A DNA stretch of 58,362 nt from Comamonadaceae bacterium (GTDB lineage Bacteria; Pseudomonadota; Gammaproteobacteria; Burkholderiales; Burkholderiaceae_C). Where the stretch lies: positions 1-58,362 of the forward strand of contig JAIXOX010000043.1 of the NCBI GenBank assembly GCA_027486555.1, read 5' to 3'. Position numbers and translations under genes: made by a program. Below are positions 25,321 through 34,141 of this stretch, piece after piece. The notes beneath the pieces are model-generated. The model had not been told where the DNA came from. It saw only the letters and a program-made list of their open reading frames with translations, and did no database searches. The first letter of the stretch is position 1, and each line of letters opens with the position of its first letter.

Positions 25321-27294
25321 ATGACCTCTGACGTACCTGCTCCCAAGCCTGAAGAAAACCTGGCGACTGAAATTCCTCAACCCGCCTCGATGCACACCCG
25401 TGCCTGCCAAGCCGCCCAGCGTCTGCATTTGCCCTTGCACGACGACCGTGCATTTGACGATGCGCGCCGGGGCCTGGTGGCGCCCTTGCCGCCCGAAGGC
25501 GTGCTGCGCCCCAACGGACGCCCGGTCTGGAACCTACAGGCCTACGGTTTTCTGGCCAATGAACAAGCGCCCGACAGCGTACACCCCGGTCTGTGGCGGC
25601 ATGCCCGCCTCAATATGGTCACCGGCTTGTTCAAGGTCTGTGAGCGCGTTTACCAAGTGCGCGGCATGGACTTGGCCAACATGACCATTCTGGAAGGCGA
25701 CACAGGGCTGATCGTCATCGATCCGCTCACGTCTACGCAAGTGGCCGCTGCGGCGCTGGCCTTGTACCACCAGCATCGGCCACAGCGGCCGGTGGTGGCG
25801 GTGGTTTACACCCACAGCCATGTCGACCATTTTGGCGGCGTGCGCGGTGTCATTGACGAGGCCGATGTGCTGGCAGGTCGCGTGCAGGTGATTGCACCAG
25901 TGGGCTTCATGGATGACGCCATCAGCGAAGCCGTGATGGCTGGCAATGCCATGACACGGCGTGCCCTGTTCCAGTACGGCGCTTTGCTGCCACGTGGCGA
26001 ACGTGGTCAGGTGGATGCGGGACTGGGCAAGGCGGTGTCAGCCGGTACCGTCACGTTGATTGCGCCCAATCGGCTGATCACCCAAGCAGTGGAAAGCTTC
26101 GAGGTGGATGGCATCGAATGTGTCTTCGAGCTGACACCTGGGGCTGAAGCACCAGCCGAGATGATCATCCACCACCCGGGCCTGCGCGTGCTCAATATGG
26201 CCGAGATTACCAGCCACAACTTTCACAATCTGCTGCCCCTGCGCGGTGCCCAAGTGCGCGACGCCCGTGCCTGGGCGGGCTATTTGGCGGGTGCTCGCCA
26301 ACGTTATGCTGCTCACAGCGATGTGCTGATTGCTCAGCACCACTGGCCGGTCTGGGGCAGTCAGTCCATGAGTGAGTACCTGTTGCGCCAGCACGATCTT
26401 TACAAGTTCGTGCATGACCAGACATTGCGGTTGATGAACCACGGGCACACCGGTGGCGACATCGCCGAAGCCATTCGCTTGCCAGAGGTACTCCAGCAGG
26501 ATTGGTCGACACACAGCTTTTATGGTCACCTCAAGCACAACGTGAAGGCCGTGTACCAGCGCTACTTGGGTGCCTACGAAGGCCATCCGGCTTTTCTGGA
26601 TCCGTTGCCGCGTGAAGCACAGGCCCGCAAGACCCTCGAATACATGGGCGGCGTAGAAGCCGTGCTGGACAAGGCCCGCGCCGACCTGGCTGCAGGTGAA
26701 TACCGTTGGGTGGCCGATATTTGCGCCCGGATTGTGTGGGTGGATCCGGCTTGCACCGAAGCGCGGCGTTTGTGCGCCCAAGCCATGGAACAAATGGGGT
26801 ATCAGACCGAGTCATCCACCTGGCGCAATGCTTACCTGCAAGGCGCCCGCGAGTTGCGCCAGGGGCCGCCGCGCATGAGGTCGGGTATGGCGGCCAGCCG
26901 CGACATGATTCGTGCGCTGCCCCTGTCGGATTATTTTGATTATTTGGCCATGCGCCTGAATGGACCTCGCGCAGCACGGCACCGTTTGGTGATGCAGTGG
27001 CTGTTCACCGAAACAAACGCCAGCCATGTGTTGACCTTGGCCCATGGGGTGTTACGCCATGCCTGCGAAGAGCCTGTTGACGCGGTGGATGTGCAGTTGC
27101 GCCTGAGCCGAGCCACACTGGATGAAATTTCACTTGAGCAGCTGAGTTTTTCCGAGGCGCTGGACAGCGGACGAATACAGCTGAAAGGCCCGCGGGAAGC
27201 TTTTGAAGCGTTCCTGAGTCTGCTCGATACCTTTGACCGTGGTTTTGCAATTCTGGAGCCGCTGCCTCCGATCAGTGGTTTCTCAGGCACCTAA
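25321..27294 (+). CDS. Metallo-beta-lactamase-fold alkyl sulfatase (SdsA1/Pisa1-like)
   Basis: A 657-residue type III alkyl sulfatase. It has the N-terminal zinc hydrolase domain with THSHVDHFGG (H165, H167, D169, H170 counting from the ATG at 25321), the family stretch MTILEGDTGLIVIDPLTS, and a dimerisation domain in the middle (HGHTGGDIAEAIRLP, KAVYQRYLGAYEGHP). The C-terminal SCP2-like lipid-binding domain is at about 530-657. These enzymes hydrolyse long alkyl sulfate esters such as dodecyl sulfate to an alcohol plus sulfate. The classical SdsA1 is exported, but no clear signal peptide is seen here, suggesting a cytoplasmic form. The in-frame TTG at 25303 is an alternative start. It diverges from the TetR operon and converges on an acyl-CoA synthetase, consistent with alcohol-to-acid-to-CoA flow. 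Confidence 0.92.
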   Translation: MTSDVPAPKPEENLATEIPQPASMHTRACQAAQRLHLPLHDDRAFDDARRGLVAPLPPEGVLRPNGRPVWNLQAYGFLANEQAPDSVHPGLWRHARLNMVTGLFKVCERVYQVRGMDLANMTILEGDTGLIVIDPLTSTQVAAAALALYHQHRPQRPVVAVVYTHSHVDHFGGVRGVIDEADVLAGRVQVIAPVGFMDDAISEAVMAGNAMTRRALFQYGALLPRGERGQVDAGLGKAVSAGTVTLIAPNRLITQAVESFEVDGIECVFELTPGAEAPAEMIIHHPGLRVLNMAEITSHNFHNLLPLRGAQVRDARAWAGYLAGARQRYAAHSDVLIAQHHWPVWGSQSMSEYLLRQHDLYKFVHDQTLRLMNHGHTGGDIAEAIRLPEVLQQDWSTHSFYGHLKHNVKAVYQRYLGAYEGHPAFLDPLPREAQARKTLEYMGGVEAVLDKARADLAAGEYRWVADICARIVWVDPACTEARRLCAQAMEQMGYQTESSTWRNAYLQGARELRQGPPRMRSGMAASRDMIRALPLSDYFDYLAMRLNGPRAARHRLVMQWLFTETNASHVLTLAHGVLRHACEEPVDAVDVQLRLSRATLDEISLEQLSFSEALDSGRIQLKGPREAFEAFLSLLDTFDRGFAILEPLPPISGFSGT

Positions 27295-27309
27295 AAAACA
27301 TTCGATTGA

Positions 27310-29058
27310 TCAGACCCAGATGATCTGACCCGGCTGAGCGTACCAACCGTTCAGACTTTGCCCGATGCTGGTCTCGATGGCGCTGCGCTTGATTTTCAGC
27401 GTGGCCGTCATGCACCCGTTCTCAATGGTCCATGGCGCGTTCATGACCACCAGCATGCGCAACTGATCGTGATCGTTCAGTGCGGCATTGGTGTCTTCCA
27501 GCAGTCGTGCCAGCTCGAGTTCAATTTTTTCGCGCATGGCAGGGTTCTGGCGCTGAGCCTGGTGTTGCTCTGACAGCTGAACCAGGGCGCAGGCAGCGCT
27601 CTGACCGGTGCCACACACCACACTGAGTTCGATCATCGGGTGGTTGTTCAATCGGCTCTCGATGGGTGCAGGGGCCACATATTTGCCCTTGGCCGTCTTG
27701 AACAGCTCCTTGATCCGCCCTGTGAGTTTGAGCATGCCGTTGGGCTCGAAATGTCCGCAATCTCCTGTTCGGAAATAGCCGTCATCGGTGAAAGCCTCGG
27801 CCGTCAGGTCAGGCCGCTTGTAGTAACCCAACATGCAGCCAGGGGACTTGACCAAAATTTCACCTTCGGGCGATAACCGCGATTGAACGCCCGGAAGTGC
27901 GCGCCCGACATAGCCCGGTTGGTTGTACTGCGGCAATGAGCCATGTGAATACGCAAAGTCTTCGGTCATCGCGTAGCCTTCCATCAGGTCCAGGCCCAGC
28001 TTGCGGTACCAGGCAATCAGCTCGGCCGAGATGGGCGCCGAGCCGCTGCCGGCCGACACCACGGCGTCCAGACCGAGCGATGCCAACACCTGCTTGGCGA
28101 CCACCTGACCTTTGACTGGGTCGGCTAGCGCTGCGTCAAGCTTTTCTGCCGGAATTTTTGCGAACACACCATGTTGGAACTTGAGCCACAACCTGGGCAC
28201 TGAAATGAAGGAGTTGGGCCGTGCGCGCTTGAGGTCGTCCACAAAAGTGGCCAGCGATTCGGAAAAGAAGACCTGCACATTGCCCGCCACCAGCGACCAG
28301 CAGGCGATCTTTGAGCGCTCGAATATGTGGGACAGTGGCAGGTAAGACAAGACCCGGTGTTGTGACGGGTGGCCTGTGCGCTCGTTGATCAACGCCATCG
28401 TGCGTTCGGAGGCATCGCTGATGCCGCCAAAGCTGTGCATGACCCCCTTGGGTTCGCCAGTCGAACCAGATGTGTACGCCAGCAGTGCCAGATCCTGCGA
28501 ATCGCGCGTGATGCGCCCGTTCAAGGCTTCGGTGCTGGCCACGATGTCTTCCCAGCAGGGCAGGTTGGGCTGTTGTGCGAGGGCATCTGACAGGGGTAAT
28601 GCAATGCATGGCAGACCCTCGGGGACGCCAGTTCTCTGTCTGGCCCAGTTGTCGAGTTTGCCCACAAAAAGCAGGCGCGTCTCGCTGTGCTCCAGGACGA
28701 AGCGAAGGTTGTCGGCCGACTCGGTTGGGAACAAGGCCACCGTTGTGCCACCGGCCAACCAAATTGCCAGCTCGGCCATGATGAAATGGGCACAGTTCTT
28801 CGTGATCAGACCGATTCTGGCGCCCGGCTCGAAACCTTGCGACTGCAAGTGCCGCGCCATGCGTCGTGCCTCATCGAGTGTTTCGCGCCAGGTGTAATCA
28901 CGCACTTGCCCCTGGCCCAAAGGCTGGGTCAGGTAGACCTGGTCAGCCCGCTGAACTTCGTGGTCCTGAACATGGTCAAGGATCAGACGGCATGTGGACA
29001 CTGCTGGTGTAAGGTGGGTGGTCATCAGTGACGGCGGGTTGGAAGATGTCAGGTTCAT
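27310..29058 (-). CDS. Long-chain acyl-CoA synthetase (AMP-binding)
   Basis: A 582-residue adenylate-forming ligase of the long-chain fatty-acid type. AMP loop LLAYTSGSTGEPKGVMHS, the YLPLSHIFER stretch, EGYAMTEDFAYS, the hinge GYFRTGDCGHFEPNGMLKLTGRIKELFKTAKGKYVAP (in pieces), and a large C-terminal part ending in the CMTATLKIKRSAIE block. These features match eukaryote-like FACS/FadD15-type ligases. It probably activates fatty acids derived from alkyl sulfates or alkanes. It is the third gene of a leftward unit after two DUF1254 genes (28 bp gap) and ends 15 bp from the alkyl sulfatase stop. An alternative ATG lies at 29025. Confidence 0.88.
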   Translation of the reverse strand: MNLTSSNPPSLMTTHLTPAVSTCRLILDHVQDHEVQRADQVYLTQPLGQGQVRDYTWRETLDEARRMARHLQSQGFEPGARIGLITKNCAHFIMAELAIWLAGGTTVALFPTESADNLRFVLEHSETRLLFVGKLDNWARQRTGVPEGLPCIALPLSDALAQQPNLPCWEDIVASTEALNGRITRDSQDLALLAYTSGSTGEPKGVMHSFGGISDASERTMALINERTGHPSQHRVLSYLPLSHIFERSKIACWSLVAGNVQVFFSESLATFVDDLKRARPNSFISVPRLWLKFQHGVFAKIPAEKLDAALADPVKGQVVAKQVLASLGLDAVVSAGSGSAPISAELIAWYRKLGLDLMEGYAMTEDFAYSHGSLPQYNQPGYVGRALPGVQSRLSPEGEILVKSPGCMLGYYKRPDLTAEAFTDDGYFRTGDCGHFEPNGMLKLTGRIKELFKTAKGKYVAPAPIESRLNNHPMIELSVVCGTGQSAACALVQLSEQHQAQRQNPAMREKIELELARLLEDTNAALNDHDQLRMLVVMNAPWTIENGCMTATLKIKRSAIETSIGQSLNGWYAQPGQIIWV

Positions 29059-29086
29059 GGCGCAGGCATTCCGGTCAGGCCTATCC

Positions 29087-30385
29087 TCAGGCGCTGTCCT
29101 TGACCAACTCGATCAGTGGGTAGTTGTAAAGACCACTCTGATGAACTTCGTGGGGCAGGTACAGGCGCAGGGCAACGTAAAAAGTATCAGCCGGCGCGGG
29201 CAACCAGTTGCTGGTCTGTGGGGGTGGCGTGTGGCCTAGCCAGATCGTCAAACCCCCATCGGGGTCGGTGCATAACCCGGCCGTGCGGTCGCCAATGGCG
29301 TAGCGCTGCAGCGGGTTGTCCACGAACAGGTAATCGCTTTTGCGGTAAAGGCTCAGCGACCAAAAGGCATCGACCTGTGGCAAGCCCCCTGGTGCGAAAC
29401 GCAGGCGGTAACGGTGACGTCCGTCCAGTGGGTGGCCCTGACTGTCGCGGTGCGCCATCTGGTAGATGACTTCCTGTGTACCCAGTAGACCAATGTAGCA
29501 ACGGGCCACGCGCGCTCGGGTGAACCAGTCGCGGCCATAGTGGTCAGTGACTTCGACCGAGGCATTCCAACCCCCCACTAAATCGGAAGAAGCGGGCGCA
29601 TCCAGTTCGCTCAGAATCTCGGACAAGGTTTGTTGCAACAAGGGCAAGTCGGCCTGTGATTTGTCCAGCCCCGCTCCGATGCCCAAAGCTGCGAAGCGCG
29701 CAAGGTCGGCCGTTTCATCAGCGGGTGGTGGGTAAATGGACAGCTGTCGATTGACCACCTCTACGAAGGTGGCGGCGTCGCCCAGCTTGTCTTGCCCATT
29801 CAGGCTGCATGTCACCCTAAGGGCCGCGGGCTCTCCATCCAGAGTGGTCAAGCGAAAGGCGTCCTGAAGTGCGTGAACCGGGGCCAGATCCTCGTGGGGC
29901 AGGGCCAGAATGCGGCCGATCAGCCACACCGTTGGGGTGGCGCATTCAATGGGCAACGTACCAGCCGGTGGGGTGCCTTGCCAGCCGGGTCCATGCAGGA
30001 AAAACCTGTGGGCGGCATTTCCGTTCGATCGCGTGCCCAGGTGCGCAAAAGGGTTGGTGTAGAAGTCCAACAGGCCCAACACATAGTAGCGCTCGCCAGT
30101 GTCCGGGGTGTGCAACAACAAAGGCCCGTTCGACAGATCGATCCAGGTACTGGTGTAGAGGGTGTCGGCGTTGGGTGTGACCACGCGGCGGTCTTTGGCA
30201 TTGAGCAGTTGGCGCGTGTGTGAAAACACATTGGCCCAGCGGCGTTTCGATTCGGGACCACCTTGGGGGTCGGCAAACTGCCCCTGCGTGTTTTTGCGTG
30301 GACTGCTGGCTGCTTGCATGCGTGCTGTTTCATACAAGGGCAGCGTGTAGAGGATGGCCTCTCTGGCCAGTTCGTTGCGATTCAT
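29087..30385 (-). CDS. DUF1254/DUF1214 domain protein (second copy)
   Basis: A 432-residue protein of the DUF1254-DUF1214 family. The N-terminal DUF1254 part contains VVTPNADTLYTSTWIDLSNGPLLLHTPD, and the C-terminal DUF1214 part contains YRLRFAPGGLPQVDAFWSLSLY and the ending WLPAPADTFYVALRLYLP (in pieces). The biochemical function of the family is not established. The start at 30385 (MNRNELAREAIL) lies four bases after the stop of the upstream paralogue, so it avoids a long overlap. No signal peptide is evident. It is the middle gene of the DUF1254-DUF1254-acyl-CoA synthetase unit. It differs from its neighbour in many positions, so the duplication is not recent. Confidence 0.8.
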   Translation of the reverse strand: MNRNELAREAILYTLPLYETARMQAASSPRKNTQGQFADPQGGPESKRRWANVFSHTRQLLNAKDRRVVTPNADTLYTSTWIDLSNGPLLLHTPDTGERYYVLGLLDFYTNPFAHLGTRSNGNAAHRFFLHGPGWQGTPPAGTLPIECATPTVWLIGRILALPHEDLAPVHALQDAFRLTTLDGEPAALRVTCSLNGQDKLGDAATFVEVVNRQLSIYPPPADETADLARFAALGIGAGLDKSQADLPLLQQTLSEILSELDAPASSDLVGGWNASVEVTDHYGRDWFTRARVARCYIGLLGTQEVIYQMAHRDSQGHPLDGRHRYRLRFAPGGLPQVDAFWSLSLYRKSDYLFVDNPLQRYAIGDRTAGLCTDPDGGLTIWLGHTPPPQTSNWLPAPADTFYVALRLYLPHEVHQSGLYNYPLIELVKDSA

Positions 30386-30389
30386 GGGT

Positions 30390-31691
30390 TCAACTTTCTT
30401 TGACGCGCTGCACGGGGGGGAGGACATATTCACCACTCAGCATCTCTTGGCGCGGGTGGTACATGCGCAAAATCAGGTAAAAAGATCCGCTTGGCGCAGG
30501 CAACCAGTTGGCATCGCCTTCGGCGGGACGATCGTGCTGGATTTGCAGCGTGAGCGAGTTGTCTTCATTGCGACGCAAGCCCTGGGTGCGGTCGCCAATG
30601 GCATAGCGGCCCAGAGGGTTGGCGGCGAAATAACGGTCTTCGCTATAGAGCGATACCGACCAGAAAGCGTCTGCCGGGGGCATGTGACCATCCTCAAAAC
30701 GCAAGGTGTAGGCATGTTGACCGTTCAGGGGTTCACTGTCGGCGTCAAAGTCGGCTTGTGCATAGAGGGTCTCGGTGGCCGCTAACGCACCCAAGCCCTT
30801 CATGGCCACCGTGGCACGCATCAAAATGTTGTCGCCCCAGACTCCCAAATGGGGGCTCCAAGTCCAGGGCTTTCGTGTCAGGTTGACGGTGTGCTGCTCG
30901 ATCAGTTGCATCCCCTCAGCGTGGGCTAGCCGCAAGCCCTCTCGTACACGCTGGCTGCTGCGCTCCAGCGCTTCAAGCCCGCCTGGTGGTAAGCGCAAGC
31001 TGCGCATCAATGGGCGCAGGTCATTGGCGTTGGTTGGTACCCCGATCTCATCGACCGCCTGCAGCAAGTTGGTAAAGAAATCTTGGGCTGCATCTCCGCT
31101 GTTTTGCCACTGGCTCACGCATGAAGGGCGCGGCCCGCTGCCTTGCAACTGCACGCCATCTGCAAATGCTCGTGCTTTGGGCACATCGGAGACATCGCCC
31201 ACCAACGCACGCCCCAGCAGCCAGACCAAGCGCGTGGGGCAGCGCACCACCCGCGCCGGATCTATACCCGCAGGCATGGGGTCCTCGGTGTGGATCAGCC
31301 ACCAGTCAGCGCCTTCGGGTGGCGTGTTGCGCAGGCCAACGTTGTGAAAGTTCTCGCTCCAGGCATCGAGCAGCTGCACCACGTAGTAGCGGCCGTGGTT
31401 TGGTGGAATGTGCAGGCGAACCGGGGAATCGCTGATCCATACCCAAGCGTTGTAATACAACAGATCACAAGAGGGCGTGACGATGTCGCGGTCTTCGTGG
31501 GTCCAAGGCCTGTCGCTGCCGTGGAATTTTCCGAATGGGCCACGGCCAAAAGCCGGGGTGGCTTGTGGGTTGCTTTGTACCTGGCAGGTCCGCAGCACTT
31601 CGAGCAGAGGGTAGACCCACAACACCAGGGGCTTGGCCATGGCTGCGGCAACAGCAGTCTGCGGTGATTGATTTTGTGAATTTGTATTCAT
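30390..31691 (-). CDS. DUF1254/DUF1214 domain protein (first copy)
   Basis: A 433-residue paralogue of the next gene. It shows the same landmarks: DIVTPSCDLLYYNAWVWISDSPVRLHIP in the DUF1254 half, YTLRFEDGHMPPADAFWSVSLY in the DUF1214 half, and the ending WLPAPSGSFYLILRMYHP (each in pieces). The function is unknown. The start at 31691 is preceded by GGAAAC. A weak promoter-like pair (TTGTCA at 31726-31721, 17-base spacer, TACGCT) sits so close to the ATG that it may not be real. Context with an acyl-CoA synthetase and an alkyl sulfatase suggests a role with hydrophobic substrates; this is inference. Confidence 0.8.
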   Translation of the reverse strand: MNTNSQNQSPQTAVAAAMAKPLVLWVYPLLEVLRTCQVQSNPQATPAFGRGPFGKFHGSDRPWTHEDRDIVTPSCDLLYYNAWVWISDSPVRLHIPPNHGRYYVVQLLDAWSENFHNVGLRNTPPEGADWWLIHTEDPMPAGIDPARVVRCPTRLVWLLGRALVGDVSDVPKARAFADGVQLQGSGPRPSCVSQWQNSGDAAQDFFTNLLQAVDEIGVPTNANDLRPLMRSLRLPPGGLEALERSSQRVREGLRLAHAEGMQLIEQHTVNLTRKPWTWSPHLGVWGDNILMRATVAMKGLGALAATETLYAQADFDADSEPLNGQHAYTLRFEDGHMPPADAFWSVSLYSEDRYFAANPLGRYAIGDRTQGLRRNEDNSLTLQIQHDRPAEGDANWLPAPSGSFYLILRMYHPRQEMLSGEYVLPPVQRVKES

Positions 31692-31782
31692 GTTTCCAGC
31701 GTAGTCACTTCAAACCCGTCTGACAACATCAAAAACCCTGTCAATGGCACGCTGGTGACAGCTTGAGGGTCACGTGCAAGAC

Positions 31783-31820
31783 AGCTCTACCAAGCTGCGG
31801 TTTTCGCTCTTGGCAGGGCT
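31783..31820. repeat. Imperfect 12-bp stem-loop between two transcription units
   Basis: AGCTCTACCAAG (31783-31794) and CTTGGCAGGGCT (31809-31820) pair at 10 of 12 positions around a 14-base loop. The stem lies 60 bases past the stop of the leftward CoA synthetase gene and upstream of the DUF1254 genes. It lacks a U-tract on either strand, so it may be a weak or Rho-assisted terminator. A separate repeat GTGAC-N9-GTCAC lies at 31755-31773. Confidence 0.35.
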
Positions 31821-31879
31821 CCACCTCTCGCAGCTCAGGCGGGTGTTTGAATGACAATTCGCAAGGCGACTTCTGTCTG

Positions 31880-34009
31880 TCAGCGTTGCAACTGGATCAA
31901 TGCATCGGCTGCCACAACACCCTGACCCGCGGGTTTGACGAACAAGGGGTTGATGTCGATGCCCGAGATGTGTTCGCCTACGTCTTGTGCCAAAGCCGCC
32001 AGCGCCAAGATGGTGTCCACCAGCGCGTGCACATCGGCCTTGGGCTGACCGCGTGCACCGTCGAGCAAGGCGAAGGTGCGGATCTCGCGCACCATGGCCT
32101 CGGCTTCACTGCGGGTGATGGGCAATATCCTGAAGCTCACGTCACGCAGCACCTCGGCGTAGATGCCGCCCAAACCGAACATGATCGCCAGTCCAAACAG
32201 CGGATCATTCGTGACACCCAGGATCACCTCGACCCCGCCAAGGACCATGGCTTGCACCAGCACCCCGTCGATGTTGGCGTGTGGTGCGTGATGCTGTGCA
32301 TTGCGAAGGATCTCGTCGTAAGCTTGGCGCACGGCATGGGCATCGCGCAGCCCGATGCGCACGCCGCCGGCTTCGGTCTTGTGCGCGATGTCGGGCGATA
32401 CCACTTTCAGGGCGACAGGGAAGCCGATGGCAGTGGCCTGCTGTACGGCCTCATCGGCGCTGTTGGCCAGGGCTTCGGCAGTGACCGGGATGCCATAGTC
32501 GGCCAGCAACTGCTTGGCCTCGTATTCGGTCAGGTCGTTATGAGCGCAGGCCAGCTGTTGGCGCCGCAACGGGCGTGAGCAGTTGAGCATCGGCTCCAGT
32601 GCACGTTCGGCTTCGCGCTGGCGTGCTGCGACAAATTGCCACATGGCCCCCATGCCAGTGGCACAGCGCACGGGGGTGTCATAGCGCGGCACACCCGCTT
32701 CCTGCAATGCGTCGTAGCCGGCTTGCGTGGTGGCGGTGTCGGCGGTCCAGGACACCAGCACCGGCTTGTGGGTGGCCCGAGCCACCTCGGCCACCCATTG
32801 CGCCAGCCTGACACCCACCGGCCCGGAGACTGCAGCCAAACATACGGCCATCATGTCCACTGCAGGGTCGTTCACGATCAGACGCAGGGAGGTGATCATC
32901 GTGTCTTCTTGCGCGATGATGTTGCCCGTCACATCGATCGGGTTGTGCAGCCCGGCATAAGGCGGGAGCACGCGCTTTAATTCATCAAGGATCGGCTCAG
33001 ACAGTGGCGGCAGCACCAAGCCTGCTGGTGCACAGTGGTCTGCCAACAGCACGCCCGCCCCACCAGAAAGTGTGACCACCGCCACACGCGGTCCCGTAGG
33101 CTGGCGTGGCGAGAGCAGGGCCAGGGCGCGGTCTGTCAGGTCTTGCACGTCGGTGACCTCGATCGCTCCTGCTTGTGCAAATGCAGCCCGATACAGCGCC
33201 GCATCGCCGCCCAAATTGGCCGTGTGCGAGGCGGCAGCGCGTGCACCGGCCTCGGACGTCCCCACCTTCCACAGCAACCAAGGTTTACCAGCCCGCAAAG
33301 CCTGACGCCCCACATTGACAATGCGGTGGGCGTCCTTGAAGCCTTCGACATACGACACCACCATGCCCGTCTGTGGATCGTCTGCCCAGGCTTGCACCAG
33401 ATCCAGACTGGTGGTCTGCGCTTCGTTGCCGGTGGATTGGTAGTGCTGGAAACCCAGTCCGGCTTCGTTGGCCAGCATCAGCACGGTGTTGCCCCAGGCA
33501 CCACTTTGTGAGCTCATGCTGATGGCGCCTTTTCGGTAACGCAACCCATAGGGTGCGCCAAATCCCAAGCTGAAACCCTGACCGACGCTGATCATGCCCT
33601 GGCAATTTGGACCCATCATGGCGATGCCGTAGCGATTGGCCAAATCAACCAGCGCCTGTTGGGCGGCCACACCCTCGCCACCCATCTCTGCAAAGCCGGA
33701 GGTGATCACGATGACCTGAGAAATGCCCTTGCGGCCACAGGCTTCGAGTTGGGCTGGGACTTGGTCGGCGCTCACTGCAATGAGCGCCACATCGGGCACC
33801 TCGGGCAGCGCACCCACATCCGAGAAGCAGGGCCAGCCAAAAACTTCTGAGTAGCGCGGGTTGACTGGGTAGACCTGGCCGTCATAGCCCAGATTGCGCA
33901 GGTGCAACAAGGGCTGACCACTGGGTTTGCTGCCCGTGGTGGAGGCACCAATGACGGCGATGCTGCGGGCGCGGAACATGCGCAGTAAGTTGGAATGGGC
34001 AGAGGACAT
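31880..34009 (-). CDS. ADP-forming acyl-CoA synthetase (CoA ligase, ATP-grasp fused)
   Basis: A 709-residue fused enzyme of the ADP-forming acetate-CoA ligase type. The CoA-binding Rossmann domain (SIAVIGASTTGSKPSGQPLL) comes first. The succinyl-CoA ligase-like domains follow (ISMSSQSGAWGNTV; the probable phosphohistidine in AASHTANLGGD at about residue 265). A C-terminal ATP-grasp domain runs from about 490 (LTEYEAKQLLADYGIPV, HKTEAGGVRIGL). It converts an acid plus CoA and ATP to acyl-CoA, ADP and phosphate, or runs in reverse to conserve ATP. It is followed by no close partner; upstream lies an acyl-CoA dehydrogenase 132 bp away on the same strand. Similar fused ligases act on aryl, branched or dicarboxylic acids, so the substrate is open. 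Confidence 0.88.
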   Translation of the reverse strand: MSSAHSNLLRMFRARSIAVIGASTTGSKPSGQPLLHLRNLGYDGQVYPVNPRYSEVFGWPCFSDVGALPEVPDVALIAVSADQVPAQLEACGRKGISQVIVITSGFAEMGGEGVAAQQALVDLANRYGIAMMGPNCQGMISVGQGFSLGFGAPYGLRYRKGAISMSSQSGAWGNTVLMLANEAGLGFQHYQSTGNEAQTTSLDLVQAWADDPQTGMVVSYVEGFKDAHRIVNVGRQALRAGKPWLLWKVGTSEAGARAAASHTANLGGDAALYRAAFAQAGAIEVTDVQDLTDRALALLSPRQPTGPRVAVVTLSGGAGVLLADHCAPAGLVLPPLSEPILDELKRVLPPYAGLHNPIDVTGNIIAQEDTMITSLRLIVNDPAVDMMAVCLAAVSGPVGVRLAQWVAEVARATHKPVLVSWTADTATTQAGYDALQEAGVPRYDTPVRCATGMGAMWQFVAARQREAERALEPMLNCSRPLRRQQLACAHNDLTEYEAKQLLADYGIPVTAEALANSADEAVQQATAIGFPVALKVVSPDIAHKTEAGGVRIGLRDAHAVRQAYDEILRNAQHHAPHANIDGVLVQAMVLGGVEVILGVTNDPLFGLAIMFGLGGIYAEVLRDVSFRILPITRSEAEAMVREIRTFALLDGARGQPKADVHALVDTILALAALAQDVGEHISGIDINPLFVKPAGQGVVAADALIQLQR

Positions 34010-34019
34010 GTCTTTGATT

Positions 34020-34082
34020 TCAGAACTTAATGAAGGAGGCCATCTGGTCCAGCGCCATGTTTTCGGCTTGAGGATGGCGCAT
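34020..34082 (-). other. Possible 20-residue leader ORF or gene remnant
   Basis: A short frame reading MRHPQAENMALDQMASFIKF ends ten bases before the CoA synthetase start. Its composition looks protein-like, resembling the end of an enzyme, but no ribosome site was seen. It could be a remnant of a deleted gene between the dehydrogenase and the ligase. A second short frame ending LPVIDA precedes it. Low confidence. Confidence 0.2.
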
Positions 34083-34141
34083 TTAAGTGGCGCAGAGCCC
34101 GTTTTCAGGCATCGATGACCGGCAAGTGCTGGCGCATGAAC

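Noticed and set aside
31698-31726. TTGTCA-N17-TACGCT promoter giving a leaderless DUF1254 transcript
   Set aside because: The -10 is poor and a ribosome-site-like GGA lies before the ATG, so a start site further upstream is more likely.
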